A DNA stretch of 46,544 nucleotides from an uncultured Clostridia bacterium (GTDB lineage Bacteria; Bacillota; Clostridia; Christensenellales; Borkfalkiaceae), in NCBI GenBank assembly GCA_947175515.1, contig CAMWNA010000003.1:1-46544 (forward strand), written 5' to 3'. Positions 27,701 to 38,000 of this stretch are shown here, one piece after another (position 1 is the first letter of the stretch; each line of letters starts with the position of its first letter). The position numbers were made by a program, and so were the translations under genes. The notes beneath the pieces are model-generated. The model saw nothing but the letters and a program-made list of their open reading frames with translations. It was not told the origin of the DNA and ran no database searches.

Positions 27701-30578
27701 AAATTATATGTATTACAACAACACCTATGCTTTCAACTTGGCAAAAATAATGAAAGCAGAGCGTGAAAAATATGAATATCAGGCTTTAAAAGCCATTTTG
27801 CAACAAGGTAATGACGCGCCCGAGTATATCCGAATTGATGGGTATAATTATTTGTTCAGAACAGAAGATTTGACCCAGAAATACGGCGGAAAAATTGAGA
27901 ACGGGCAAATAGTTGTTACACCTGAGCTTGAAAATTCATTTTTTAAACTTAATGAAAAATACAACGAACAGCAAGGAGAACACAAAGAAAAAATGAATTC
28001 AGTGCCTCATTATACAATTGATTTCAAATTAAATTGTTCAAATGAAATGCTTTTAAGCAATGAATTAAAGCAATTAGGCTTTAAAGTTGATAGAGATGCT
28101 TATAATCGAAACGAGCAAAGAGATGGTACAGCACTCGAAAATCGAATAGACCGTTGGGTGGACGAAATTAATTATGTGGGAGCCGAGGGCAAGTCAATTG
28201 AAGGTTGGTATGGAAAAACTTTTAACGGAATTATGTTAGAGTCAACCGATATTACAGGCTTTACGACGTCTGGCTTAAGTCTTAAAGAAGTGCAAGCCGT
28301 AGCCGATGCGGTGCAGAGCTTTGGCGTTAACGTTACAGTAAAAGAGATTCCGTCGCAGCATCGTATTGTTCCAGAACAGAAGCAAGAGACTTCGAACAAC
28401 GGCGCCGCGGCGAAAGCTCCACTGGTTGTCAATTTGTTTGCAGGACCGGGCGCAGGAAAAACCACGGCCGCACTGGAGCTTACGGCAGCGCTGAAGAAAG
28501 AGGGGTACAACGTAGAGTATGTTTCCGAGTTCGCCAAGGAGCTCGTGCTCGAGGGCAGAACTGAAGAGCTGAAGGACCAGGAGTTTGTAACGAACGAGCA
28601 GTACCATAGAATAGACCGTTTACGTAACTCAGGGGTTGAGATTATCGTAACGGATTCCCCAGTACTCCTCGGCAAAGTATACGGCGAAGGGAAGAACAGC
28701 GCGGAGTACGATAAGCAAATACTCGATTATCACAACAGCTTCGAGAACTTTAACCTTATGGTTAAGCGCGGCGAAACTTTCCAAGCAGAAGGGCGAGTGC
28801 ATAATCTTGAGCAATCAAAAGAGCTCGATACAAAGATAACGTCTATGTTACGCAGTAACCAAATATTTTACGGTAACTATCACCACGGTGATATAGACAA
28901 AACTATCGACCGTATAAATGCAACGTACGCTCGCTTGTACGGAGAAAAGCAAGCGGATAATAAAAATGTATCCGTAAATACGTTCTGCACTGATTTTGGC
29001 GGTGAATATCTGTATTTCCGTGTCAATGATGGACTATCGATTGAGGATGTTTGTAAAGGTTACGCCGAGGACCCTGAAGATGGCTTTGGTTATAACTTTG
29101 GGCAAGAGATATCAGAAAGCCAGTACAATGAAATCAGAAATACAAGCAAAGGCTTTAATATCGATTTTCTTGACGATATAAATGCTTTTACGATAACTCA
29201 GGATGGAAATGTTTTAGAGAGCGGCTATTTGTACGAGGATTTAGTTTTGAAGTATCAAGAACCTGAAGCGCAAGAAGAATCAGCCGAAAAGACCGTTGGA
29301 GAGGAGCTAACGAATAAAACCACGTGGAGCAAGATAAATCTTCCAGACGGCGCTGTCGGAAACGAGTACGGCAAAACCACTCTTGTTAAAATGCCGCAGA
29401 GTGGCGAATATGCTCATTTTGGTGTTTTCGTTTCTACACAATATCTCAGGCAGAATTCAAAGACAGGCAAGTGGCAGCTTAACGTCGGCGATAAATTCAC
29501 GTACCGCTTAACAAACGACGGGCGGCAGGTCGAACTGACGGGCCAAGAACTCAAGGATAGCTTTGCCGGGGTGCTTATCGGAAAAACTCCCGAGCGTGTG
29601 GCGCCGAGCCGTAAAAATCTGAGAGTGCTCGACAATCTTGAAAAGAACGTTCCAAAAGAACTTCGTGTGCATGCCAATTGGTGTGTTTACCGCACCTATA
29701 AGGAAACGGATAAGGAAAAGAAGGGTAAAGTCATCAAGTCGGCAGTAACGGGAGAGGGGGCAAGCCCTAAGAACTCGGCAGACTGGACCGACTTCGATAC
29801 AGCGATGAAATATGCACGTGAAAACAACTTCGAAGGCCTTGCGTTCGTGTTGGAACAAAATAGCGGCATAACGTGCATCGATTTGGATAAGTGCATCAAG
29901 AACGCGGAGACGGGGGAAATGAAGGAACGCGCGACCAAGCTAATTGAAGAGCTGAAAGGCACGTACATGGAGCGCAGCACGTCTGGGAACGGCGTACATA
30001 TTTTCATTAAGGACGACATCCTTAAAGGCGGCAAGTATAAAGACTCCTCGGTAAGTGAGGAGAAGGGCGACCTCGAAGTCTTCGATAATCAGCGCATTAT
30101 ATCGATGACCGGTGATATGTTTTCTGAAACGAACACCTTGACGAGAGCCGGCAGCAGTGCAACCGTTTATCTTCGTCAGGAGCTCGGCGAAAAACAGCAG
30201 ACTCACCGTTCACCATCTTCCAACGTAAGGACCGGCTATAAAGCCGGCAGCGACCGAGAGGTAGTAGAGCGCATCCGCCGTAGCAAGCGCGCAGGCGACT
30301 TCGAGGATCTTTATACCGGTCACGGTATTACTGGGAACGCGTCGATTGATGACATGAAGCTTGCTAATATTCTCGCTTTCTTCACTAACGGTGATGCCGC
30401 TCAGTGCATGAGAATTATGCGTGAGGCGTCAACGTACCGTTCTGACAAACCCGAATCTTATTATAATCACACCATATCCAAGGCAATCGACACATTAACT
30501 ATCCGCCCATCGTACGGCGCCGCGCAGGGCGCTTCAGCAAGCAATAAGCGGACAGCAGGAAACGGTGCAGCGCAGTAA
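24762..30578 (+). CDS. Giant multidomain ICE protein: ArdC-like antirestriction/zincin + P-loop NTPase + PrimPol-like domain + C-terminal helical domain
   Basis: 1938 aa; TGTPYRGLNLLYL and HEIAHSTGHESRL (ArdC/zincin); NLFAGPGAGKTTAALEL; HANWCVYR...ITCIDLDKC...YMERSTSGNGVHIF (PrimPol-like); C-terminal RSKRAGDFEDLYTG...LAFFTNGDAAQ. Confidence 0.82.
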   Translation: MEDNKELITSQSEHEKTSEEKPAIKNSATFAEQVDAVLSGADMESSHLELLKVTPPLLRMVGVPNLPILMTARHVKTITQESGSDSANYHGLGTEIIKKLPELISDPVMIMDSLTQNDSIVIVTQTVDKQYRPVIGAIKLDGIGRQKSEMISANILTSAYGRNNFQSFIARNIEQGTVLYADKEKSQALSVNPGIQFPDVMASLSFNTIIRKTKAFVKSKEEKIKENKPSEKEENTEKKEEKMKLSDRIKRFFGRTKSEYKDVAPQILSNEEFAAQRERIGKAREKAMLIASESGQPYVTIMESDSVKFKPGDVLSLVEAEKSFTEENKEVKALDAGDYKTLFTIDSVYKGKMNSADCVYRIGAENGGIAEQLAETANSNHDVNLLNYSKYLQKHLELEGMVDKAIAAKLPLQKQYDVQGYALFVGNDLNASQNPESFEFPPLEIEHKEKIINTENLPHRAFADGPIPQSEQTSSNSAERRATDFHDKVFGVREEMVKSLIRYIEQSPKQWEAGWNNIAGTAPENGKTGTPYRGLNLLYLTFTAMQKGYTDPRWVTFNQAKELGASVKKGEKSSPIIFYELYDRNTKKSYDSNTTKNMTDEQKDAYMKENVYAVLKYSNVFNASQCHNFPERDTASMQMKEEERAKQNALIESIISNSAAPVLHDGGNEAFYSPMQDKIHLPPLEAFNTMQDYYATALHEIAHSTGHESRLNRDLSGSRHSSAYAKEELRAELACVFMQVEQGLKLDGKHFSNHAAYLNSWLNQVKDDPQIFYAAARDAEKISDYVAENYLHAAQTAELEGEAVHSNTAAVVQGNTEKKEALNASKINLTEKRLKDYADILRRNDLEVGNTAQSDEYYINQAREQIKAYEQTDEYRGAVRADYPRDFEDELTETLLDEAEAHVGTLNGEHKEEKSFEDTVQELATSEGYSFTENAELVHQYSKNIFETELKARDVFSDNNMQKQPAFSKFSTAQIEHIAKNYMYYNNTYAFNLAKIMKAEREKYEYQALKAILQQGNDAPEYIRIDGYNYLFRTEDLTQKYGGKIENGQIVVTPELENSFFKLNEKYNEQQGEHKEKMNSVPHYTIDFKLNCSNEMLLSNELKQLGFKVDRDAYNRNEQRDGTALENRIDRWVDEINYVGAEGKSIEGWYGKTFNGIMLESTDITGFTTSGLSLKEVQAVADAVQSFGVNVTVKEIPSQHRIVPEQKQETSNNGAAAKAPLVVNLFAGPGAGKTTAALELTAALKKEGYNVEYVSEFAKELVLEGRTEELKDQEFVTNEQYHRIDRLRNSGVEIIVTDSPVLLGKVYGEGKNSAEYDKQILDYHNSFENFNLMVKRGETFQAEGRVHNLEQSKELDTKITSMLRSNQIFYGNYHHGDIDKTIDRINATYARLYGEKQADNKNVSVNTFCTDFGGEYLYFRVNDGLSIEDVCKGYAEDPEDGFGYNFGQEISESQYNEIRNTSKGFNIDFLDDINAFTITQDGNVLESGYLYEDLVLKYQEPEAQEESAEKTVGEELTNKTTWSKINLPDGAVGNEYGKTTLVKMPQSGEYAHFGVFVSTQYLRQNSKTGKWQLNVGDKFTYRLTNDGRQVELTGQELKDSFAGVLIGKTPERVAPSRKNLRVLDNLEKNVPKELRVHANWCVYRTYKETDKEKKGKVIKSAVTGEGASPKNSADWTDFDTAMKYARENNFEGLAFVLEQNSGITCIDLDKCIKNAETGEMKERATKLIEELKGTYMERSTSGNGVHIFIKDDILKGGKYKDSSVSEEKGDLEVFDNQRIISMTGDMFSETNTLTRAGSSATVYLRQELGEKQQTHRSPSSNVRTGYKAGSDREVVERIRRSKRAGDFEDLYTGHGITGNASIDDMKLANILAFFTNGDAAQCMRIMREASTYRSDKPESYYNHTISKAIDTLTIRPSYGAAQGASASNKRTAGNGAAQ

Positions 30579-30641
30579 TACAATTTTACCGCATCTGGAC
30601 ACGACTCTTCCTGTGTTCTCCGGCGTGAAGGGGTGCAGGGG

Positions 30642-30955
30642 AAACCGCAAGAGGTTTCCCCGCCCGCCCTCGGCGCCCGGTGGCGCCGCCGCACTAAGCC
30701 TTGCAGCCTTGATGCGGAGAAAACACGGGAAAGACTAAATCACGGCACATAGAGTGCCGCCCGAATAAGGAGAACCTTACTCGGGGTAGCGTACACAGAT
30801 AAATAAATCTGTGTACTTGAAAACAAGCAGGATAAGAGGTGGGACACCCCGTAAAACTTGCGTTTCACTATTATATAGTAAACTGTCCCACCTCATAGAT
30901 TTCGGTGTTCCATACTGTCCCACCGAAATTGCGACAAATCGGAGACCGATTTTCG
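30642..30955. other. oriT: Candidate oriT / dense inverted-repeat intergenic region upstream of mobilization genes
   Basis: GTACACAGAT-6-ATCTGTGTAC (30791-30816); GAGGTGGGACA...TGTCCCACCTC (30836-30894); ATTTCGGTG...CACCGAAAT (30899-30929); AAATCGG-aga-CCGATTT (30936-30952). Confidence 0.55.
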
Positions 30956-30971
30956 TTAAGGAGAAAACACA

Positions 30972-31460
30972 GTGAAAAATAAACAAGAGTTCGAAAAAGT
31001 CAAAAACGAATTCAAAATTCGTCTCTATGACACGGAAGTAATCAAATCAATTGCCGAGCTGATGCAGACGGGCAAGTTCGAAAGCTATAACGACTTGCTT
31101 GGCTATGCAATCAGTTTCGGCATTGAGAAGATTTATCTGGAGTTCGGGAAAAAGCGGGCGCTCACCAATCCGTTCGAAGTTGACATGCCGATGGAAGAGC
31201 GATTAAACCTTATCGACAGGAAACTTGCAGAAGCTCGGATTATGCAGGAGGATATGTTTATTCTGTCAAACGGCCTTGAAATTTTAATTTCGACCGTTTA
31301 CAACACGCTGCGAGCCGAAGCTGCAGGCGAAGAAGTTACGCCGGAACTCATAGATAGCGGTTTCTTCTCAACGCTACCGGAATTCTACCGCGTTATCAAA
31401 GATACCATGATTGAGCGCTCAAAAAAGAAAACACAGAAGGAAAAGAAGAAAAATGTCTAA
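30972..31460 (+). CDS. MobC-like mobilization accessory protein
   Basis: 162 aa; GTG start behind GGAG; RHH-like N-terminus; overlaps the relaxase start. Confidence 0.6.
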   Translation: MKNKQEFEKVKNEFKIRLYDTEVIKSIAELMQTGKFESYNDLLGYAISFGIEKIYLEFGKKRALTNPFEVDMPMEERLNLIDRKLAEARIMQEDMFILSNGLEILISTVYNTLRAEAAGEEVTPELIDSGFFSTLPEFYRVIKDTMIERSKKKTQKEKKKNV

Positions 31461-32787
31461 GGTAGTATTTAACGTCAGTTACACGAACGCGCAGCCGCCG
31501 GTGAACTTTACGGGCAAAGCACGTGCGGATTACATTGCGCAACGCAAGTTCTATAATTTGACGGCGGATTACAATTACTTTGAGTATTCACTTAACGGCC
31601 AAAAAGTCGTTAAGAACGCTAATGCGGAGCATTATTTTACCCGTGAAGGCACGAACACCGGGCTTTTTAACATGGACGGCGTTATATCCGAAGAGAAAAA
31701 GGCCGAGTTAAAAAGTCTGTTAAAAGATACGCAAAGCCCTATCTGGCACGGTTTCATCAGCTTCGATGAGGAAACCAGCCTCGGCTTCCAGACGCAGGAG
31801 AACTGCATAAAGTTTCTGCGCCAGACTTTCGGCGAGTTTTTAAGGCGCGGCGGTTTCAGAAAAAATAACGTAGAGCTTTACTGTTCGTTGCATGACGATA
31901 CCGATAATCGCCATATTCATTTCGCTTTCTTTGAAAGAGAGCCTCTGCACTGTAATAAAAACGGTGTGGCCGGGCAGTTTAGGCAAGGTTTTATTCAGAA
32001 CAAGATAATTGATAATTATCTCGTATCAGCGAATATGCACCTTTCTGAACACGGCGCCGAATATTACACCGCACGTGACGAGGCAGTAAGCGAGCTTAAC
32101 AAAATCCGCGAAAATCATGCAGTTGGCGGCACGTTCTTCACCACCGACCGCGGCCGTAATCTCGAGCTTAACCTTGCCTTTGACAAGCTTATTGCAAAAT
32201 TGCCTAAGACGGGCCGTTTACAGTACAACGCAAAAGAGATGGCAGAGCTTCGGACTGAAATCGACAAGCTTGCGGCGCTGCTCATAAAGTCGGATAAGCG
32301 TGCGGAAGCTGCGCATCTCAAGATGCTTAAACAGTTTGCGCGTGTAGAAAACGAGGTCCGCGAGCTGGCCTTGGATAACAAGCTCGCCTATATGAACGAC
32401 CGCCGAATGACGAAGGAAGAGCTGCAAACCGTAATGAACGAAGATACACGCAATCAGAAGATGCCCGTTAAATATCTTGACATGCAGAACGTTGACTATT
32501 TCGAACGGCTGAAAGCGGATTATGCGGCAAGGCTCGGAAATATCGTTCTTGGTATTTGTAAGGACATAAAACGTACTGACAAAATGTCCGTACACCGTAA
32601 GGCTTACGTGAACGATATTCGCAGAAAAGTCGAGGCCAAGCATAAACGCATAAAGCGCGGCGACTTTTTCCGAACGGCGAGGGAAGTTCTTGCGGCCGTT
32701 TGCTCAACCGATAGCGCGAACTTCCTCAAATCGTTCAAGCAAATCGAAGCCGAAATTGCTTTCGAGCAAGTTGATGGCAGAATCTGA
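31453..32787 (+). CDS. MobP-like relaxase
   Basis: Start re-assigned to MSKVVFNVSYTNAQPP; IWHGFISFDEE and DDTDNRHIHFAFFE metal-binding motif. Confidence 0.8.
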   Translation: MSKVVFNVSYTNAQPPVNFTGKARADYIAQRKFYNLTADYNYFEYSLNGQKVVKNANAEHYFTREGTNTGLFNMDGVISEEKKAELKSLLKDTQSPIWHGFISFDEETSLGFQTQENCIKFLRQTFGEFLRRGGFRKNNVELYCSLHDDTDNRHIHFAFFEREPLHCNKNGVAGQFRQGFIQNKIIDNYLVSANMHLSEHGAEYYTARDEAVSELNKIRENHAVGGTFFTTDRGRNLELNLAFDKLIAKLPKTGRLQYNAKEMAELRTEIDKLAALLIKSDKRAEAAHLKMLKQFARVENEVRELALDNKLAYMNDRRMTKEELQTVMNEDTRNQKMPVKYLDMQNVDYFERLKADYAARLGNIVLGICKDIKRTDKMSVHRKAYVNDIRRKVEAKHKRIKRGDFFRTAREVLAAVCSTDSANFLKSFKQIEAEIAFEQVDGRI

Positions 32788-32801
32788 CAAATGAGGTAAA
32801 G

Positions 32802-35075
32802 ATGAAGAAAAAGGACGTTTTCAACCGTTGGAAAGAAAAGAAGCTTTCCACGAAAATAATCATCGGCATAGTTGTCGTAATTCTTTTATACGTTGCGCCG
32901 TTATTAGTGTTTGCCGTTGCAGGCTCGTTGCTTGCCAGAATACCTTTTGCCGAAATATTCGGTAAAATCTGGCTTTACGGCTTATGGGGCGCATCAGCTA
33001 TCGGAGTTACGTTCTATCTGTTATTCGAATATAGAACGCTTGGTTCGCGGCGAGTAAAAAAAGTCAACGTCGACCTGGAAGATTCGCACTTTATGTCTCT
33101 GCGCGAGATGTCGCATAATGCAGGATTTACCGTTACGAAGTTTTCAGAGCTCGGAACGGTGAAGGACGGTATCCCGATTATTATCCAGCGCGAAAAACAT
33201 AAAGTGGATATGGACGTTGTGTTGCATGACCCGATACACGCTATGCTCCTTGCAACGACCGGCACTGGTAAAACCGTTTCGTACATATCGCCAAGTATCG
33301 AAGTACTTTGCCGTACGAAAAGTAAACCGTGCATTGTCGTAACGGACCCGAAAGGTGAGCTTTACCGACGTCACGCAAACTCATTGAAGAAAAACGGGTA
33401 CAACGTTCACGTAATCGATTTGCGCGATACTTATCATTCTACGCTCTGGAACCCGTTTAACGACGTATGGCGCAAGACGGATGAAATGACAATGCGCGTC
33501 GAACAAATAAAAGGCAAGTATTACCTCAACGGTATTGAATACCTTACGCGCGAGGATGCAGAGGCCGCGCGGCGTCAATGCGCTATAAAGCTCAAGGATG
33601 AGATTTACGTTGATATTCAGGACCTTATAAACACGATGTGCCCCGTTGATTCAGGCGAAAGCAAGTCATGGCAGCAGGGTGCCAGAGATTTGCTTGTCGG
33701 TCTTGCGTTAAGATTTTGGGAAGACGTGCGAGACGGCTATATGCCGCGTGAGAAATTTAACCTATACAATCTATGGTGGAACTTAACCGAATACGCAAAA
33801 GGCGAATGTGAACTTCTGAAGGAATATATAGGTGAAATCGCGGATGATGTTTCTCGAGCGGAAGGCATGGCGAATACCGTGCTCGTCAGTCAGGATAGGA
33901 CGCTATCGTCATATCTTGGTTCGGTCAACCAATATCTGCACTGGATGGCGGACGGCGGTATTGCCCAGCTCACAAGCGGAAACGAAATTGAATTTATGGA
34001 CTGGGATGAAAGCCCCAATGCACTTTTTATAAAAGTCCCTGATGACAAGGACAATAGGCACACGCTCGTCTCGTTGATGCTTATGCAGCTGTATAAAGCG
34101 CTTGTTGAAAAAGCGACGCGCAACGAGTTAATGCATAAGACTAACGACCGTGAATTGCTGAGGGCAAGCTATTTCCTTATGGATGAGTTCGGCAATCTTC
34201 CGAAAATACCAAACTTGGAAAAAACGATTACAATTGCGCGAAGCTGCCGGATTTATTTAGTGCCCGTTCTGCAGAGCTTAGTTCAGCTTGAAAACGTTTA
34301 CGGAAAAACGCCCGGCGAGCAAATCCGCGACAACTGCAATATAAGAATTTTTATGGGAACGAACGACGAGCAAACACGTCACGTTATATCGGAAGCTTGC
34401 GGCAAAAAGAAATCTAAGCAGGTCAGTTATAACGAAGAAAAAGGGATGTCGGTCAGTACAAGCGCGCAGAGCATACCACTCATACACGAGTCGGAGCTCG
34501 GCCGCTTGAATGACCCGAAAGGCGGAATTATAGGTAATGCGGTCGTTTTGGTTTCAGGCAATTATCCTATAATCGGTAGAACGACGCCCGTCTTCAAAGC
34601 GCAGGATATATTCTGCCTCGAAGAGTCTTCAGAACCGCAGAATGATTTTATGGAATTCGACGAAAAATCAAACCGATACGATATTGCCTTTACGGTGTGG
34701 TTTGAAAAAGAGATGCGGAGGCTTGAAGAAGATGGCGACGAGGCAGAAAATTTTACGGCGTCAGTGCAGGAAGAAGTTATTACAACTGAAATGCAAAATT
34801 TTGTAATTGCCAAGATACAAGAGAAAATAAAGCAGCATCTTGACAAGCTTAAAGAAAAAATTTCGCTCGAAGATTGCACGCGCCTTGCCGCCGCGGATAC
34901 GCGAGGAAAGATAATGATTTTGGACGAGCTCGCTGATGCGGCCACGGCGAAGGGCGACCGTTTTCTCGCAGCGGAAATTGAAAAGGTGCGCAGCTTCCTA
35001 ATACATAGCGGCGAACAAATTTCAGACCTTGAAGCTTCGGCTCAATCAATAAATTATCAAGGAGTAGATTTATGA
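32802..35075 (+). CDS. virD4: VirD4/TraG-type coupling protein
   Basis: 757 aa; N-terminal TMs, LLATTGTGKTVSYI, VVTDPKGELYR, FLMDEFGNLPKIPNLEK. Confidence 0.95.
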   Translation: MKKKDVFNRWKEKKLSTKIIIGIVVVILLYVAPLLVFAVAGSLLARIPFAEIFGKIWLYGLWGASAIGVTFYLLFEYRTLGSRRVKKVNVDLEDSHFMSLREMSHNAGFTVTKFSELGTVKDGIPIIIQREKHKVDMDVVLHDPIHAMLLATTGTGKTVSYISPSIEVLCRTKSKPCIVVTDPKGELYRRHANSLKKNGYNVHVIDLRDTYHSTLWNPFNDVWRKTDEMTMRVEQIKGKYYLNGIEYLTREDAEAARRQCAIKLKDEIYVDIQDLINTMCPVDSGESKSWQQGARDLLVGLALRFWEDVRDGYMPREKFNLYNLWWNLTEYAKGECELLKEYIGEIADDVSRAEGMANTVLVSQDRTLSSYLGSVNQYLHWMADGGIAQLTSGNEIEFMDWDESPNALFIKVPDDKDNRHTLVSLMLMQLYKALVEKATRNELMHKTNDRELLRASYFLMDEFGNLPKIPNLEKTITIARSCRIYLVPVLQSLVQLENVYGKTPGEQIRDNCNIRIFMGTNDEQTRHVISEACGKKKSKQVSYNEEKGMSVSTSAQSIPLIHESELGRLNDPKGGIIGNAVVLVSGNYPIIGRTTPVFKAQDIFCLEESSEPQNDFMEFDEKSNRYDIAFTVWFEKEMRRLEEDGDEAENFTASVQEEVITTEMQNFVIAKIQEKIKQHLDKLKEKISLEDCTRLAAADTRGKIMILDELADAATAKGDRFLAAEIEKVRSFLIHSGEQISDLEASAQSINYQGVDL

Positions 35076-38000
35076 GAACACAGAAAAGAAAAAATTATAT
35101 TTTACTAGAGGTTATATTTTGTCTTTTGCTTATTATGTCGCTTGGCTTTGCTCTTAACATAGACAAGCCTATGACAGCCTCGGCGGCTACGGAGCAGACG
35201 CTTTATTCGGGAACTACAGAAACATATTATTCAAGTGCAGCAAAATACTGGCAAACCGTAAGTATAACCGCACCTAACGGTCATTTGAGTATGGAAGGAA
35301 TTTTAAATTTTAAAAGATATATCAATGGTGAGAACATCGAGATAAAAGTTGGTAGAGGTGATGGAAATATAAGCGATAATCACCGCGTATGGACGCTTAC
35401 TTATTTGAGACTACTAAAAGAAGTCGATTCGCAATGGGTGCAAGTTGGCTCGGACGAGCGTATCGCTGCAGTTTGTGCGCACCACGGCGGTGGGTATAAC
35501 GAAGTAGGTGAAGGTCTCAGATATCCTGGTAACTCCAATCTATACACTAACGGGCGCAGTAAAACGATATCGGAATATTGCAGTAATGCGGTATCCGATG
35601 ACACGTACGTAACCGATATCACGGCAACAAAGGGTGGAAACCTATATCCAATTAAATACTTCGATATTAACCAAGAAGGATATTACAAAATTGAAATAAT
35701 ATTCGTTGCCTTTCAGAACGGGTATGCTACTACTTCGACTGGCGCTACTACTCATAGCGTTAACGCGACGTTTTACGTGGACCGTACTGGTCCGGACTTA
35801 ACGCTTACAGGAGCAAATGACGGCTTTTCCAACAGTTCAGTCAAAGCTGATTTCAGCGATGTGTGCGGTGCAACCGCTAGTTATGCTCGAAATACAGATA
35901 TGTACTTCTCGGCAACTCCTAGTATTTCAATGTCAAGCGGAGCAAGTTTTTCAGATGAGGGGAATTATGCAATAGTTGCAACCGACAATGTGGGAAACGT
36001 ACGTCGTAAGGAATTTACGATTGACCGCACTGCACCTGTTCTTTCGCTCAACGGTGTTGGGAACGGCGGAGCAACAAACGGGAACGTTAAAGTTTCTTGG
36101 GATACGACTGTCGGCGGAATCGGAGCGCAGCGCGTAAACAGTAACGATGCGCTCACGGTCAAGTATAGTTATTCCAAAAGCTATACTCCGCCGAATGACG
36201 CGACGACAGAGATAACGTCGGCGAGCAATAGTAAAACGTTCACGGATAACGGAAGTTACCGCGTAACCATATGGGACCGTGCCGGGAATAATTCATCGTA
36301 TACTTTCATAATCGATACGGTTGCGCCGACGGTGACGATGTTACCGGATTCTTATATTAATCACTCTTTCGTGTTCTCTGCAACAGATAGCTACAGCCTT
36401 AAAGGAATTGAGTACAAAAAGGACGGCGGTACTTCTACTAAGCTTGAGAAAGACAAATTGTCGGTAAGCCTAAACCGGGACAATTACGGAGCATGGCAAT
36501 TCCGTGCTTATGACAGTTGCGGAAATTATACTGAGTGGTATTCAACCAATATGTATTATCGCACGGAGTTCGGTAACAGCAACAGAATATACAACGGGTA
36601 TTTTTTACCTGCTTATTTCATAGTTACATTGCCAAGCAAAACATTCACTGATATATCCGGCAAATACACGTTCGCCGAATATTCCGCGGCGTTTGACTGG
36701 GCGTATAAAAGGGAATGGGAATACCGCGTAATAGAGCTTGGCAACAATAAATGGTCATATGTGAATATAGCGAACGAAAGCATACATCAGGTTTACACGG
36801 ATCGTGCGGAACTGAACAACGCAGTCAGCAAATACGCTTCGAGCTATGTTTCCGATAGACGGGTAATAAGCGCTTTTGGCGGAACGATAAGTAATCCCAC
36901 GGATACAAGTGGGACCACGCGCGATGATGCACTCACAGTACAGCTTTCTGAGTTGCCTGCACATCTATCAGAATATTCAGGGCTGACTTATATGCTAGCC
37001 GAACATTCCTATGAATTTAAACGGCCGGAAAACGGTGTTGCAGACAATACGTCGACAGCGAGCATTAAATTCATATCCGATGGAATATCTAAGCAAAACG
37101 GGCCTGAAATTCGAATTGGTTACGGCGATACTTTGAAAGCTACGTTGAACGCAGCTTCTGCATGGCGCCAAGGTTACTATCTGGTTACCGAAACCGACCG
37201 TTGCGGAAACATCGAAAAGTACGTGCTTTGCATTGATACAGGTGAGCCTACGATAGAGGCGGATATTAAGCTCGGAAACGGAGATTACGGCGAACTTGAG
37301 TTCACCAAAGCATATGTTGAACAGCATTATGGTACAATGCGTTATCTATCGCTTAGCTTTACGGCTATGCAAGATTCTGTTGACGGTTTCGTTATGCTTA
37401 ACATCAACGGACGGGGACTGGATAACGTGAAATACGTATCCGGTGATGAATTACCGGTTCTGAATTATGAAAACGGTTATTACGGTGATTACAGCATTAC
37501 GGTTTACGACCGGTCTCTGAATGCATTGCAATTCAACGTAAGAATTGCCGGCATTGCCCCGACGGTATCGTACACTTCACTCACCAACGAAACCAAGTGC
37601 ACGTTGACGATATCATTGAACGACGCCGATAACGCTCTTGCGTCGCTAAAGCTTTACAAAATAGCTTATGACGGCGAGTACACAGCAAAAAGCTTTGACG
37701 ACGACGGAACGAGCATAAACGTGCAGTCGCTTGTATACGTCTTACGTACAGGTGGTAAATACGTTCTCGAATTTACGGACATGTACGGAAGAGAAGTAGT
37801 GACAGAGCCAATATTTTATATGAAAGGACTGCCTGTTGGTACCCTGTCCGGTGTTAAAGCCGGAGGCTTGACGAATAAAGACGTCAGTTTTACCTACGAC
37901 GCATCGTGTTCAGTAAATCTCTATGCATGGCAAAGCGGCGTATGGGTAATGGTAAACGAGCTTATGCAGACAACCGACGGTGAAAGCTCTTGTAAAGCCG

